Below the pieces are notes generated by a model. The model worked only from the letters and a program-made list of their open reading frames with translations. It was not told the DNA's origin and made no database searches. Positions 47,701-59,782 of a stretch of DNA of 64,000 bases are shown in pieces. The translations under genes and the position numbers were made by a program. How positions within the stretch are numbered: the stretch's first letter is position 1; every line of letters starts with the position of its first letter. Origin of the DNA: Stichopus chloronotus (lineage: Eukaryota; Echinodermata; Holothuroidea; Aspidochirotida; Stichopodidae); the NCBI GenBank assembly GCA_021234535.1, contig CM037833.1, positions 7,886,050 through 7,950,049 of the forward strand. The letters are read 5' to 3'.

Positions 47701-49928
47701 CTGACTACAAACTATGCGTTAGACAGTAGTTTCTTTGAGGACTCATTGCTGTTGAGGTTATCGCCCACTCTGCGTAGACTGCCATTGTAGATGTGACTAC
47801 ACCTAAGTGTTGTCATCCAAAGTTTCTTTCACAGTAAAGTAGCGGACTTCTTCTTTTTCAATTTCGTTATCCATACTAATGCCAGTCTGACAAAAAAATA
47901 AATAAATAAATCGTACGTTTTTTAATAAATTTAAGAATACGGAAACTACAAACACTACAAACTACAAGTCACTCCTTTGAATTCCAAGAAGAGACTTGTT
48001 GAAGGTAAATGGTCCAGAACGTAAAACCTCTACCTAGAATGATATCGGCATTATACTCTCTGATGAAGTAACGAGGATTAGTAATAATTCAGCTCATAAC
48101 CGGTATCACAATTTTATTGGATTAGGAAACTGTTTACTGTTCCATGTCCTCCAGTACTTACAGCAGAATAATGAATAATGGTAAATACATCATGAGATCA
48201 TTTTTTTTCTTCATAAAGGAAATCAATTTAATGAAACATTGGGACAGAACGTGATAATACAGAGTAAGCAGAACGTTTTCACTCAACTTTATCTTGTAAT
48301 TCATAAAGAATGAGATTGCTTGCTTTGTTCTTCATTTTTGTTGTTAGTTCTTTACTATCGTTCAGTTTCCTTGCTGTACAAGAAAATGTGAAGTTCAATT
48401 GAATGGGTCAAACAGTAAAGGGAAATGGATTGATGAACTGAGAATAGAATCAAATTAATTACCACGGCATTTTGACCAACCGACCTCAAAACATTTATAT
48501 ATCAAATAAAGGGGACCTTAATGCAAGTAATCTCATGAGTCACATAAATTATATAGTTACTTGTAAGTACGTATTTACACCACTCGTTAGAGTCATTTGG
48601 AGGAAATAGGGTTAATTTTACAAATGAAAGAAGTGAATACAAACAATACAACCCACTGCGATGGTAAGTTAATTACTTTTCATTTACCTAAATACACATA
48701 TATACATTTGCTAAGTGTGTCATCCCGTGTGTTAGTACAAAAAAAATCCTGGTGATATCGACTTCTTGAAGAACATAAAGAACAGTTACCGTAACTTTTA
48801 TTTTACCTTTTCCATTGAAGATAATACCGCCGTCAATTCTTCTTGCAACAACTGTAGAGAAAGCCTGCTTGTGGGAGTGATATCCCAACAAGACAACATC
48901 ATACCAAAGCTTTGCAAAGAGAATGTCACGATTCAAGTTGTAATTGTAAACAAAGAAAGTGAATATGTATGCGCTATATTTATCGAGAAATATCATCAAT
49001 TTTAAGCTAGTAGCATTACTGGATAAAACAACGTGTTAGCGATTATTTGCAAAAATAAAACTATCACTGATCATCTTCCACATTGCTGAGCCCCAATAGG
49101 ACAAAAATGTGTCTTGCTGTAATGACTATACATGCATTTGATGTCCTTAGCAAAACCAAACTGCGCTTTTCTTTGACATAACTTATTGTAGAGACTACTA
49201 CCTTTCCATTTAACTCGGTAAATTTTGGAAGATGAATAGAGCCGTATGAGCACCACTGACAACCAATCCGTCAATCATGAAATCTCTACATCAATATTTT
49301 GAGATAGCGCATTAGAAGTGTCTTAATAGTTGACCTAGGTTGACACCGGAAGGCCGTTATCGTTTTTGAAATACATAGCAAATTCCAATGTACAAACATG
49401 ATATGAAACATTTACTGTCATTTAACTACTAGACATTGATGAAATTGTGCACTTCTTTTTCTTTACATTATCTGACAGTGTATACCTGGAATTACTTTTA
49501 AATTGAGGTATTCGTAAATAGTACTTTTTACTTCCTCGGGGGGTAGAACGGCTGTAACGCTTAGCGATTTCTTCACTCAAAGTCCTTGTTTTTACCATCT
49601 GTGTTATCAGTTTGTTTAACTTTGATCAATACAAAATATATTAAAGCTAATAATCTACAAACAAATACAAACTATATCGGAAAAGTAACCATTTTCAGTA
49701 ACTTTCTAATATCACTTGAACAATAATTTTAAACCTTAAAATCTTTTAAATTTATAAATCAACTATGATTTTCAGTTTTATAAATGTCCTTAATTGCTTA
49801 CTAAACAATTAACAAGTACACGTCTACAATATACAGTGACATGGAGATATTATGATAGGATGTTACAAAATTTACACCGTTACATGTAAGATGATATTTT
49901 ATTTTTTTTATTGATATTTATGGCTTAC
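44800..49928. other. Intergenic between convergent copies C and D
   Basis: AT-rich. A 15-bp unit TTTTTATAAGTGCAA is doubled near 46107-46140. The open frame 48766-49005 (+) ends with NVTIQVVIVNKESEYVCAIF, faintly Ig-like, but lacks a first Cys in context. No last exon for copy D was found here. Confidence 0.4.
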
Positions 49929-50025
49929 ATTGCTCCAGGACAGCACATCGGTTGACTCAGGTAATTTTCATTTCTTATTTGTGTCTCAATTTCTTCCTGC
50001 AACATTCCACTGTAGGGTGTCTCTC
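49929..50025 (-). pseudogene. Copy D alpha-G exon
   Basis: 97 nt, phase 1 to 2, acceptor attacag and donor gtaagc. GETPYSGMLQEEIETQIRNE then YLSQPMCCPGA, a standard receptor-kinase alpha-G region, better preserved than in A or B. Confidence 0.85.
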
Positions 50026-51148
50026 CTGTAATTCGTTTAAGCAGGTATAATAAGTCACAAGGTTCCAATTACCTTAGTACACTGATAACAAAACAAAACG
50101 TAAGGTGAGGCATGTCATAGGTTTTTTTTTTTTTTAATAACAGCCCATTACTGACGAAAGCATATACGAAAGACGAAAGCATATATGGAAGACACTTTCA
50201 TTTCTCTTCATGCCAAGGACTGTAACTATACACATGACCGGCTGTGATACATCTGTATTAGCTTTCTGCAGAGCACATGGCAGTATAGTATAGGGACGAC
50301 AGTTACCATGCAGACAGCTAGTGTACCATACATACATACATCCATATAGACAAACATGGGAACAGATATAGGTCTATGCAAACACACACACACATTCTTC
50401 GGACTGGCCTAGAGATGCATGCCAAACTTGAAATCCTTCCTCGATGGAGAAAATCCTGAAGAACCAACCACCTGAACCTGAAACTAACCCCTTGCAACTG
50501 CAGAAATAAAACCGGTTGCCCGTTAGACGGAATTTCCAAAGATGCAGCTAATCTTGTGTACATCTTGTAGACATATGTAGGTCTAACCGAGACCAGTTTC
50601 AAGACAAGATTCGCAAATCACCATCAGTTATTCAAGAAAGAAAGGTGTAAAAACCAAACAGAATTGTAAAAACACATTTGGTCTCTGGAAGATATTAGCA
50701 AGGAATTCAAAATTAAGTGGAAAATTTTAAGAAAAGCCTCACCTTATTCAAATATCAGCAAACGTTGCAACTTATGAACGATGCAAAAGTATATTATTAT
50801 TTGCCATCCAACAATGGCCTCCCTAAATCAACGATCTGAACTTGCAAGCACATGTCGAAATGCGTCTCACTTCAAGCTTAGTAACTACACCGGTGTAAGC
50901 TAGGCGACCGCGCAAATACCCACGCAAATGAGATATTTTCAAATCGTTGCAGAGTAGCACAATTCCTGGTGAGAGGAGATGTTTAACCGCATTTCTTTCA
51001 AGCAGGCTTGTAGGAAATAAAGCAGCGAATATAAACTCTGTCTAACGTTTATGTATTCATATGGTGACACTTCAAACATTAACGGCCTAATAGTTTTTAC
51101 AGGGGAGCACTAATTGTCAATGGTTTTTAGGGCACGATATGAACTTAC
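50026..51148. other. Copy D intron
   Basis: Contains a direct repeat GACGAAAGCATATA (50153-50182) and a short CA run near 50384. No further exon seen. Confidence 0.5.
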
Positions 51149-51260
51149 CAAGGGAAAATATCTCCCAGAGTGTTACAGCAAGAGACCAGACGTCAGCTTG
51201 TTAGGAATATTGACGAAGAAAAATTGTTTCTGGGGGAAGCCAGGCAACTGGAGAATTTTG
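51149..51260 (-). pseudogene. Copy D APE / alpha-F exon with in-frame TAA
   Basis: 112 nt, phase 0 to 1, acceptor tctatag and donor gtaagt. VAWLPPETIFLRQYS, TAA (51203-51201), QADVWSLAVTLWEIFSL. APE reads PPE as in VEGFR/PDGFR kinases. Confidence 0.85.
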
Positions 51261-51475
51261 CTATAGAATTTAAAAAATTATGCATTAACATTAAAGTGGT
51301 ACTTTTGTACTTTATTTTAAGACACTTAAACGATTAGACTTTCGAATTTACAATAATTCTCGAAGAAGCTCATAATAACAATACTTTCAATAGACGGTGC
51401 ATAGGGACATAATTCCTATAAGCAAAGATATTGGAATGTAAATCAAACATTGAGAAAAGATAAGACTTAATAGAC

Positions 51476-51595
51476 CTTTTCGACAAGTTTAAAAAGTCTG
51501 TTCTGCGCTAGTTCGTCTGGAACGAAGTCATACAGTTTACATTTACCGGAACAGGCCATAAGAACCTTAGAACTCGTTAAGACAGGATGCCGAAA
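51476..51595 (-). pseudogene. Copy D catalytic-loop exon (HPV, DFV)
   Basis: 120 nt, phase 0 to 0, acceptor tccacag and donor gtctat. FRHPVLTSSKVLMACSGKCK then LYDFVPDELAQ. HRD Asp and the loop Asn are both replaced, so it would be inactive even without the stops. Confidence 0.85.
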
Positions 51596-53310
51596 CTGTG
51601 GATAAAGAAGTTAAGAGATGAAAACTAGGATACACACTTAGGGCTATTTTAAGTCCACCATTTCAATCCCTTCTCACACTTGATCCTGCATATATCTTGT
51701 ATATGTATCACTACTCTGTAAACGTTATATGCTAAATCTTAAATATGTCTTATACAGGTATTTCGAGATAAAGTAAGAAAAAGTACGTGGAAGAACAGTT
51801 CATGGCATATTGTATACCAGTTTAGGAGAAACTATATGCTTTTCTTTGCTTTTCTAATTTCACATGGTTAATACGATGAACGCTTGATTGTCATTAAAAG
51901 AAATGCTGCTTCTGAGAGCAACTATCCACAAGCATATACTTAACATTTTTATGGAATTAAAGTGAAGTGTTACGATATCATTAAAATTCATGATAGCGTC
52001 TCTTGTAAGGAATTCGAGATTGTCCAGTAAATAAAAAGATGCTTCCAAGGTCCATTGTGGAAACGTCTACGTAATTTCAGTTTCACATCGCTTAGCACAA
52101 CTTTATTAATAGGTTTTTAAAAAGATACTATTGAGGCTTTATTTTTCTTTTTCAAAATGTAAGTGTCGCGTGTAGACTGTTGATTAATCATTCCTAGATT
52201 GAGGGACATCCAGAATTGAAGCCCTTCAGTAGCTTTGGAGATGGACCAAACGCAGTATTAAATACTAGTTTGCATTTCATTTTACGATCTTTACGGAGAA
52301 TAAGTTTCCTCTACTCGTCTTTAATGCATTTAAAAAAAAGCTGCGTTTCTTTGTTTCTTTTTCTTTCATTGCTGCTTGTTCACTATGATTTTTTTTCTAC
52401 AAAATTACACCCTCCAAGTTTTCTTTCGTTTCTCGAATTTTATGATTGAGATAGCTCAGCTCATGGTCGTTTTTTAAGTCGGACATCAGATTAATTGCAA
52501 AAGATGATAGCAAATTCATGTCTTAAAAGCTGCTTTAAAAGCTGGGACAAACTCTGTTGCATTAAAGTTCCAGTTCAGAGTGTGTTGCTCGCTCGTGTAT
52601 TGCAATAGAATACCGTCGGAGTGTCGTGTATTTTACAATTCAATGAAAACCATCTTTACAGATTGAGAGAAGATGATATTTTTTCAAATGAAACAGATAC
52701 ATGAAAAGCATTTTATCATATGTAATCTTCTCTCCTCCAACTATATGCTAGGATAATTAACATTTGCCAATCACATAGGCACAATAAACATCACTGAAAT
52801 TTACAAACATATGATAAGGGGAAATGTGTCATTGTTGAAATCCTTCACATGTATAAATTTGTAGATTCCTCATGCATGAAATAACAGTACTAAGAATAAA
52901 ATACATCCTCAGTCTCTCAAAGTTGTTTTAAAGCAGATAATATGATCCTTGCTTTCCACCGAAAAGATGCACCGTTTGAAGATAACGGGTGTCTTTTACC
53001 TTTCTGTGGTGTTTTAAATACAACAGATTACAGTGTCCTGTATGGAAGATGGCTTACAAGACCATTACAGAGCTGAACGAGTGCATTTAGCATTAAAATG
53101 TAATATGTTTGCACTACCACAAAAATATTGCTCAACTGCTGATACATTTGTAAAGACTGTCATCAATAGGAAGAAAAAAAAAGGAAATTTCTAGAAATTA
53201 TACATCTGATGGATAGTCAGCTTTAACTGCGTGGTTGTTTATCAAACTCATAAGGCATTCTAAGCAATGGTCTCATGAGGGCAATAGTTATGGTACCAAG
53301 TGTTACTGAA

Positions 53311-53765
53311 CCTTAAAGGAGATTGAAGGAAACCCTTGAAATATATTTATGAAACTGAATGGAAGTGTTTGACAAACACCTTCCCAAAGTTTCATTCAGA
53401 ATCATTGGTTCCGATCCAATTTACACACCTTTGAAATTCAGAGGAGGGTGCTGCCATTTTGCCTAGGTTGAATGTAAACCCACTTGAGTAAGTCGAATTA
53501 TGATGTGACAATAACCACTGACAAAATTAAGTTTAATGTATTTCTTTGTTTTGTTTACCTATTATTTCAATAAACCCACACACATTTGGACATCATTATA
53601 TATTGAATTACTCAGGTGTATCATGCAATAATCAAATCAATACTACTCTGATTTGAATCTGTACATAACTGTTAAAATACGTTGACAATGAAACTTAAAG
53701 CAAAATAGGAGCTTTTCAATCACATGTGGTCATATTATGTCATCACAATCTTAATGAACTATTGT
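53311..53765. mobile_element. Dispersed TTAA-start repeat in copy D intron
   Basis: TTAAAGGAGATTGAAGG then about 450 bp similar to 24126-24600. It shares stretches such as GTGTTTGACAAACACCTT and TCTGATTTGAATCTG. An independent insertion of the same family. Confidence 0.6.
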
Positions 53766-54000
53766 AAACAACATATGTAAATGAAATTTGATGATAGTGT
53801 TCATTATATGTTAGCCGTCTCTTTCTCGTGCAACATTGTAAAACTTCCTTACTTTCCGCCAACTTTAAGCGACTTATGTAGAATGTACAGCCTATGCTTG
53901 AACAGACAATACGTCAATTTCAATCTTATAAAAATGTCTACACCACTGACATGTCTATATAGCTATGAAAATCCAATGTCAGATAATTATACGTACTCAC

Positions 54001-54199
54001 TTTATTTTCAAACAAGAACGTCATGCCATCCACCACATTAAGAGAAAAACGTGTAAGGATAACTTTTTCTTCCTCTGATGAAATTAGTGGTTCATCGATT
54101 ACGCTATCGATCTGGGTATTACGCTTCTTCAGGTAATTTCTCAACATGAAGTTCTTAAGGTCCCGTATTCAACGTACTCAAGATATACGTAGTACAGAA
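54001..54199 (-). pseudogene. Copy D hinge / insert / alpha-E exon with 14-bp insertion
   Basis: YYVYLEYVEYGTLR, then 14 extra bases (54152-54139), then NYLKKRNTQIDSVIDEPLIS and DGMTFLFENK. Leaving the 14 bases out of the count keeps phase 1 to 0 (185 nt). Longer than in B, with a short kinase-insert-like loop. Confidence 0.8.
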
Positions 54200-54332
54200 C
54201 TGCAACCGTAATTATGAAACAAAGGAAACAAATAGAAGAATAAAACAATAAATTGCATTGCAGTACAGAAATGTATGCAGATAAAATACAAAGAGGAGCT
54301 TGTTCATTTAAAAGTATATTTTGTTTACAAAC

Positions 54333-54443
54333 CATCGTCTATCGATATTCCATAAATATCAACAATATTTTGATGTTTCTCTAGGGTCAGTAATTGTGTG
54401 GCCATTGCTCGAAACTCCAAAAGGTCACAAACTTGTGCTTTTT
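54333..54443 (-). pseudogene. Copy D alpha-C exon
   Basis: 111 nt, phase 1 to 1, acceptor gtttcag and donor gtttgt. LLEFRAMATQLLTLEKHQNI then VDIYGISIDDG, a clear HxNIVxxxG kinase segment. Confidence 0.85.
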
Positions 54444-54961
54444 CTGAAACATAACAGACAAACCAAGAGACAGAAAAAACATTAAAATTAGACACAAAAA
54501 AGCTACATTTTGGGAAAGTGGCAGTCGCAGCGTTCAAATGTAATTGCTGTGAAATGATGTAACAACTCACTCTTATTTAACCTTTCACAAAGAAATGCAA
54601 TGTCGGAACGATTTTTAACTAAGAATAGTGTTTCCTGGAAAAAGCCATTTTATGGAACGACTAACGCTGAGTATTCATTTATTAAAACAACAAAGAAAAG
54701 CGACAGAAAAAATGAAAGTCTGAAATTCATAGGTTTTTTTCATTTTACTGAGGAAAAAGATGATTGATTCAATTGCCCATCCTTAATATTTCAGTTACTG
54801 TGACGAAATTGTGAATTCGACTTTAGGCCTCAGTTGAACAAGGACTGCAAAAGGTGGTTGCCGAATGGAATGCCACGCAATCTATACAGAGTAACAATAT
54901 CGTACAAGACGTGGTACTGAAGGAATAAATATGCATGACGAATTGTAAAATCAAACTTTAC

Positions 54962-55132
54962 CAAAGACGGATTTTACGATAAATGTCCTATTTTCGTATA
55001 ATTTTGACGAAGCACATGTTGCTAAAGAGTAGGTCATGAGTCCGTCACCAGGAAGCTGTGAGTGAATGTGGACGTCTTCGCGTTGTATGGAATCCACATT
55101 CGCTTCCGTATCCATTACTTGATTTCCTATTG
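54962..55132 (-). pseudogene. Copy D N-lobe exon, VAIK Lys kept
   Basis: 171 nt, phase 1 to 1, acceptor ccgcag and donor gtaaag. IQREDVHIHSQLPGDGLMTY then ENRTFIVKSVF. The glycine loop is LPGDG; the beta-3 Lys is present. Confidence 0.8.
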
Positions 55133-55938
55133 CTGCGGAACTCACTATGTAAGATTTAGGAAATGTTTTAATGCTTTCATAATTTTGGCAAATTTTACAG
55201 CTATTTTTTTTTTGTACAGTATACAGAAATTGTGCCAGGTCTATGTATCAGAATGGAATGATACATTGAATCATAAAAGCATGTTAAAGCGCCTTTTACA
55301 TTTGCAGTAACCTATAATACAGTCCCTGCAGTACATTTGCCGTTACTATCAGCAAAAACTCAGTGATGGAGTGGTCCCGACTGACGTAAGTGGAAATCCT
55401 CGGCAACTATTCTGACATTTTTCATCTTTCTTTAGAATACTAATAGAGACGAAAATTAATGTTATCGCTATCACTGGGGTTTCATACTCATAAAGTGACC
55501 TGAGACATCATTTTCTTTAATTAAAATGATCGGACTTGCTGTCAAACAGGTAATATTCTTGATATATATGGTGGTAACATTAAAGCATGTAGTCGTTTGC
55601 AAGCCGAAAGGATCTAGTTAAACTTATATATGACGTTCAAAGATATCGTTACAGTATGCAGAATCGTGATAGTTACATATGAACGTCTGCAAGCATTACC
55701 ATCCGGTATTTATTAATTCCACAGTCACTTTAATACGAGACCATATTACTGAACTCATTCATTTCGGAGGCTGTCCTGCAATAAACGTATTAGTGGAGCA
55801 ACATGTTCTATATAGAATCATAGACGAAAAATGAATTTCTTCCTGAGAGAATACAATTTGATGGATATAAAACATTATATAAGTGTTGCAATAACACCTC
55901 CATGTGGTTAATACTGCACAAAACGACTTACTACTTAC

Positions 55939-55994
55939 TTAGCATGTCTGAATTAGCATTCCCAGTAGCAGAGGAGTGTACTGAGTGTGACGAT
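55939..55994 (-). pseudogene. Copy D juxtamembrane exon
   Basis: 56 nt, phase 2 to 1, acceptor attctag and donor gtaagt. SSHSVHSSATGNANSDML. It joins the N-lobe exon in phase. Short, so less certain. Confidence 0.5.
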
Positions 55995-56312
55995 CTAGAA
56001 TAACAAAGAAACTGTATTTTATAATCATGGCTTCATTGTTCATTTAACAGACTAACAGCAGCAGCTTTATATCATGAGATAATCTAATTGGAAAATGAGT
56101 CTTGTAATAGCAGGAAACTGGGGGCTCATATGTGTCTCCTCACTGTCAAATTAAATTGAAACCCAACTAAAATGTTTACAAAACAAGTCAGACGTCTACT
56201 GACATAACCAATTCTTTTTTATATCTAAAAAGATTTGATTCTTAGTCCAAATGATCTTCGGAATGATGACGCTTTATATGTGATGCGCAATGCAAAACAT
56301 TTGATAAAGCTA

Positions 56313-56552
56313 CTAGACAACTTCATTGCTCCAACTTGTTGTGTTAACAGTTCGGATAATTGAGGTTTTAAACGATAAGGTACCAATTGTTTTTGTTAAG
56401 GCACATTGGACTAATTTGAAATTCAATGGCGGTGCTTTTTCGTCAGGTTTCTCAAGCAAGAGGATATTTCGGTCAGCAAAAGCTTCATTAGTTGTGGCGC
56501 TGTTTATTTCCTCCTTTGAGCGAACCCCAGAAAGTAAGTTGTCTCTAAAGGG
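56313..56552 (-). other. Unassigned coding-like open frame, minus strand
   Basis: Open for about 79 codons between stops, no ATG. SKEEINSATTNEAFADRNIL then LEKPDEKAPPLNFKLVQCAL. It lies upstream of copy D on the same strand and might be an ectodomain exon, but phase and Ig motifs are not clear. The plus strand is open too, so chance cannot be excluded. Confidence 0.25.
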
Positions 56553-56905
56553 CTACATTTATCTACGTTATAATTCCACATATAGGTGTATATGAGTACT
56601 TCGAGTTCAAAACCCTTCAAAAGTGGCAAGGGGATATGCAAAAGTTTGATCTAAATATATTGGTGGGGTTAAATTGGGTTTCGATTCAGTGGGTTTCGTA
56701 CAAACGTTACCGTCCAGGAGACCGTTGGTGTAAAATATTTTACTTTTAAAAAATTATAGACTCAAATCGGGGACTTCCGTGTTTGAAGCCTCCATAGTGA
56801 ACCCAGTGTGATCATCACCCGCTTGTTTTCTGCGTCTTCAACACTTTTTTTCGTGGACGTACAAGCACGTTATGTTCAAATGACGGTGGGAGCGGCATAA
56901 AATGC

Positions 56906-57090
56906 ACACACCCACAAAACGTAACGGTAAAATAAGAACTCCGTAACTTTTACGTAAAATTTTACACACAGTTAATGTAAGTCTTACATTGTGTATATAA
57001 CAATTTTACTAAAATGTAGTAAAATTTACCAAAATTATGTACAATTTACATATACTGTTTACAATAATTATATATAAAATTTAGGTAAAA
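56906..57090. mobile_element. AT-rich TIR element, copy 2
   Basis: CACACCCACAAAACGTAAC then AAAATAAGAACTCCGTAAC is the reverse-strand match of the right end of 11574-11767. The distal end near 57090 runs into a poly-C tract. Confidence 0.55.
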
Positions 57091-57939
57091 GCCCCCCCCC
57101 CCCCTCCTTGATTTACGAACCTACTTGCAAGTGGTGTGTCCTGGAGGTGTTCCGTGTGCATTTATCGCTGCAAATTTTTATTACCCCTATTTACGTCTAA
57201 TACATACATGGATTTTGCATAACATGTTATATTTATTGAAATACAGAGAGATGTGTTAATTACTATACCAAAAGTGTTTTGTTGTGTGCTGACAAACACA
57301 TTATTAGATCCGATTAAAGGTGTTATCAGAGCCACCACCAACAACAATAATTATACTTTTTCCTCCATTTTTATTTAATCTTAAACTTTCTTATTTGACA
57401 ATATCTACCGTCTAACAAGTAATATATGGCTGTAGGACTTAAAACATGATATCAACATACCTCTTTTTATGATTGCACAGAACTGGTTACCAACCTCACT
57501 ATAGTTTCAATGGTATGCATTCATAATTTGAAAAGGAAAAGGCTACATCTGGACAAGGGTCCATTAATCGATCGAGTAAACAATGACAATTGAACATAAA
57601 TATTCTCCATCTTCCACAAACGTAGAACTGGACCATAATATTTACAAATTATATACATATTAATCATGAAACACGCTTGAACGGGTAAAGCGTTGTGAGG
57701 GGAGGACGATCTGATTGACTTTACATTACTAACGCCTAACAGGAAAAGAAACCTTAGTAATACAGACAGCTTATAATCGGATGACAGGATATTACGAAAA
57801 TACCCTGGGCGTAATCAAAATACTATAAGTCGATACGAGGCGAGAAGAATACAAAAACCCTTAAATATCAAGGATAAGATCACAGCGACCTAAAGCCTTT
57901 TTGAGATCTTTATAGCTTGTATAACTTTTCGTTCTTTTT
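57091..57939. other. Intergenic, no feature recognised
   Basis: AT-rich; a poly-C tract at 57092-57105. A minus-strand open frame (57347-57162) includes CISINITCYAK, faintly like an Ig strand, but unsupported. Confidence 0.4.
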
Positions 57940-59765
57940 TGGCTATAAATGTAAATATGCTTTTCGAGCTCGAAGAGCAAACTGAAACTTGCATAAAAGC
58001 TCAATATACTTCAAAGTCTTATTTTGACCCTTCATACTAAAAATGAAATATTTCAAATGCAAGATATGAGAATTATATGGATGGCGTTTTAACATTTGAA
58101 AACCAAAGAATATGTCGTCTTTTGAAAAATGAAAATTAGAGCCAAACAAAAAATTAACACTGATAAATGAAGCTACATGATTACACTCCACAAAAGGTGA
58201 AGTAGTGTTTCGACCTCAGCATTACAGAAATGACGTAAATCGGGGTCAGAAATACCCATTAAATTTAAAAGTCTATTCGTTGGGAGGATTCTGTGGAGAA
58301 ATCGGAACTGGAAAAAAGAAAGTTCGGTTTCCGAGGCAGAACACCACGGCATACTAAAAATACTATCCCACTCTTCAGTAGTTGTTGCATCCAGCCATTC
58401 TCTCGCAGAGTGGTAAACAAAGATATTAGGTATACGAGGGAGGTCATCAGACTTACAATTACAATGAAAGATCAGCTTCCTACCCACGGCTGACAAACTG
58501 TCATCAAAGAAAAGTTTCCAAACACCGTCACTATTATTATCATCATCACAATACCGCTTACCCGAGTACCTTTCAAGCTTTTTACAAAACTTGGGATGTG
58601 AACTACTCTTAAACCATCTTATTAAAAAAATAATTAATTATACAACCTGTTTTTATTTTATCTTGATTTCCGGCCCAAATTAAATCGTAAATAATCTTCT
58701 CCACGTCCTTAATGAAGGAAGTGGAGGGATCCGGTAGCACTATAAAAAGATAAACTACAATCTTGGACAAAATACCTTGGGACACCCCGCGCCCCCGTTC
58801 AATGTTGGCTGTAGGATTGCTCTTCAAATGGTGCATTCACTTCTATAGCGCAACTCTGGAAAGGGGCGGTTTCATGCTATCCTCTCACGTAAAATTCAGT
58901 ATTATATTTGCAACGTACGACAAAGTGTCCCAGCAATTTTGTCCAAGATTGTAACTGTGATAATGCATAGGTTTTAACCAGAACGTTACGACCAACCGGG
59001 GTTAAGTCTCTTGTCGACCAAACCCGAAGACAACTTTGTAGTCTAGATAACTTCGGAATGAAATTGAGACTAAAAAGATCATTGCCATTATGATTGAAGG
59101 TAATGCCTAACAATTTTACAGGACAACATGAAAATTGAAGTGCATATAAATTTAAAAAGCCTGGCGGCTGCCCTACAAAAAAAAAAACCCAAAGGAAACA
59201 AGACTGACTTAGAAGTATTGATAGTTAATCCAGAGGACATCTGGAACACGTTAAGTATGTGAAGGGTTTCATCAAGAGATTCCCGGCTTCCATCTGGAAA
59301 AAAATTGTGTCGTCAACATATTGGAGGATTTTTGTTTCTTTACCCTCAATAACATTACCTTTCAATCTGCTTTGACTTGTGTAAATAGCTAATGCTTCTG
59401 TGCATAAAATGAAGAGGTAGGGACTGAGCTGACACCCCTGGCGGACCCCTCGACGAACAGGGAAAAAACCTGTGGAGTACCCGTTGTTGAAGACACAAGC
59501 GGTAGCGTTGTTATAAAAAGTATGAATTCATTGAATGAAACTGTGACCAAAGTTAAAATAGCGTAGACAACATGTAATAAAATTCCACTCTAGTTTGTCA
59601 AAGCCTTTTCAAAGTATACGAATAACATAAATCCTGATATATTTTTGCGGTTAGTGTAATCAATTAGGTCTAAAACATAACGGATATGACGGATATAAAA
59701 CGGATTTTTGTAACTAAAAAAGAAACTTTGCTTGGAGAAGACAGGATGATGATTAAATAACAATT
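57940..59765 (-). mobile_element. Tx1/L1-like LINE fragment 1 (5'-truncated)
   Basis: Minus-strand pieces in order: VLDLIDYTNRKNISGFMLFV and ALTSWNFITCCLRYFNFG, RQGCQLSPYLFILCTEALAI (motif B), LQYVDDTIFF (motif C), then LPTNRLLNLMGIS with the Cys-His knuckle FCNAEVETLLHLLW and a C-tail FGFQMLKRHPYNSHILHLKY. Several frameshifts. Begins mid-RT where fragment 2 ends. Confidence 0.8.
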
Positions 59766-59782
59766 TCTACCTGCTCAATAAA

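Larger units (their letters stand above)
49929..55994 (-). pseudogene. Copy D: inverted receptor tyrosine kinase-like paralog, interrupted
   Basis: Seven exons in transcription order: 55994-55939, 55132-54962, 54443-54333, 54199-54001, 51595-51476, 51260-51149, 50025-49929. Junction phases match A/B and lengths are the same or similar (112, 97 nt). Sequence is closer to ordinary PDGFR/VEGFR-type kinases: RTFIVKSVF keeps the VAIK Lys; EYVEYGTL hinge; HPV for HRD; KLYDFVPDE for DFG; WLPPETIFLRQYS then ADVWSLAVTLWEIFSLG; ETPYSGMLQEEIE. Lesions: 14 extra bases at 54139-54152 and TAA at 51203-51201. Ectodomain and transmembrane exons (above 56 kb) and the final alpha-H exon were not found. Confidence 0.8.

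Noticed and set aside
48688..49005. Opposed open frames, possibly an Ig exon
   Set aside because: Only a weak YVCA-like motif, no partner Cys or phased splice sites.
58293..58493. Plus-strand open frames over the Tx1-like LINEs
   Set aside because: Shadows of the minus-strand LINE coding sequence.
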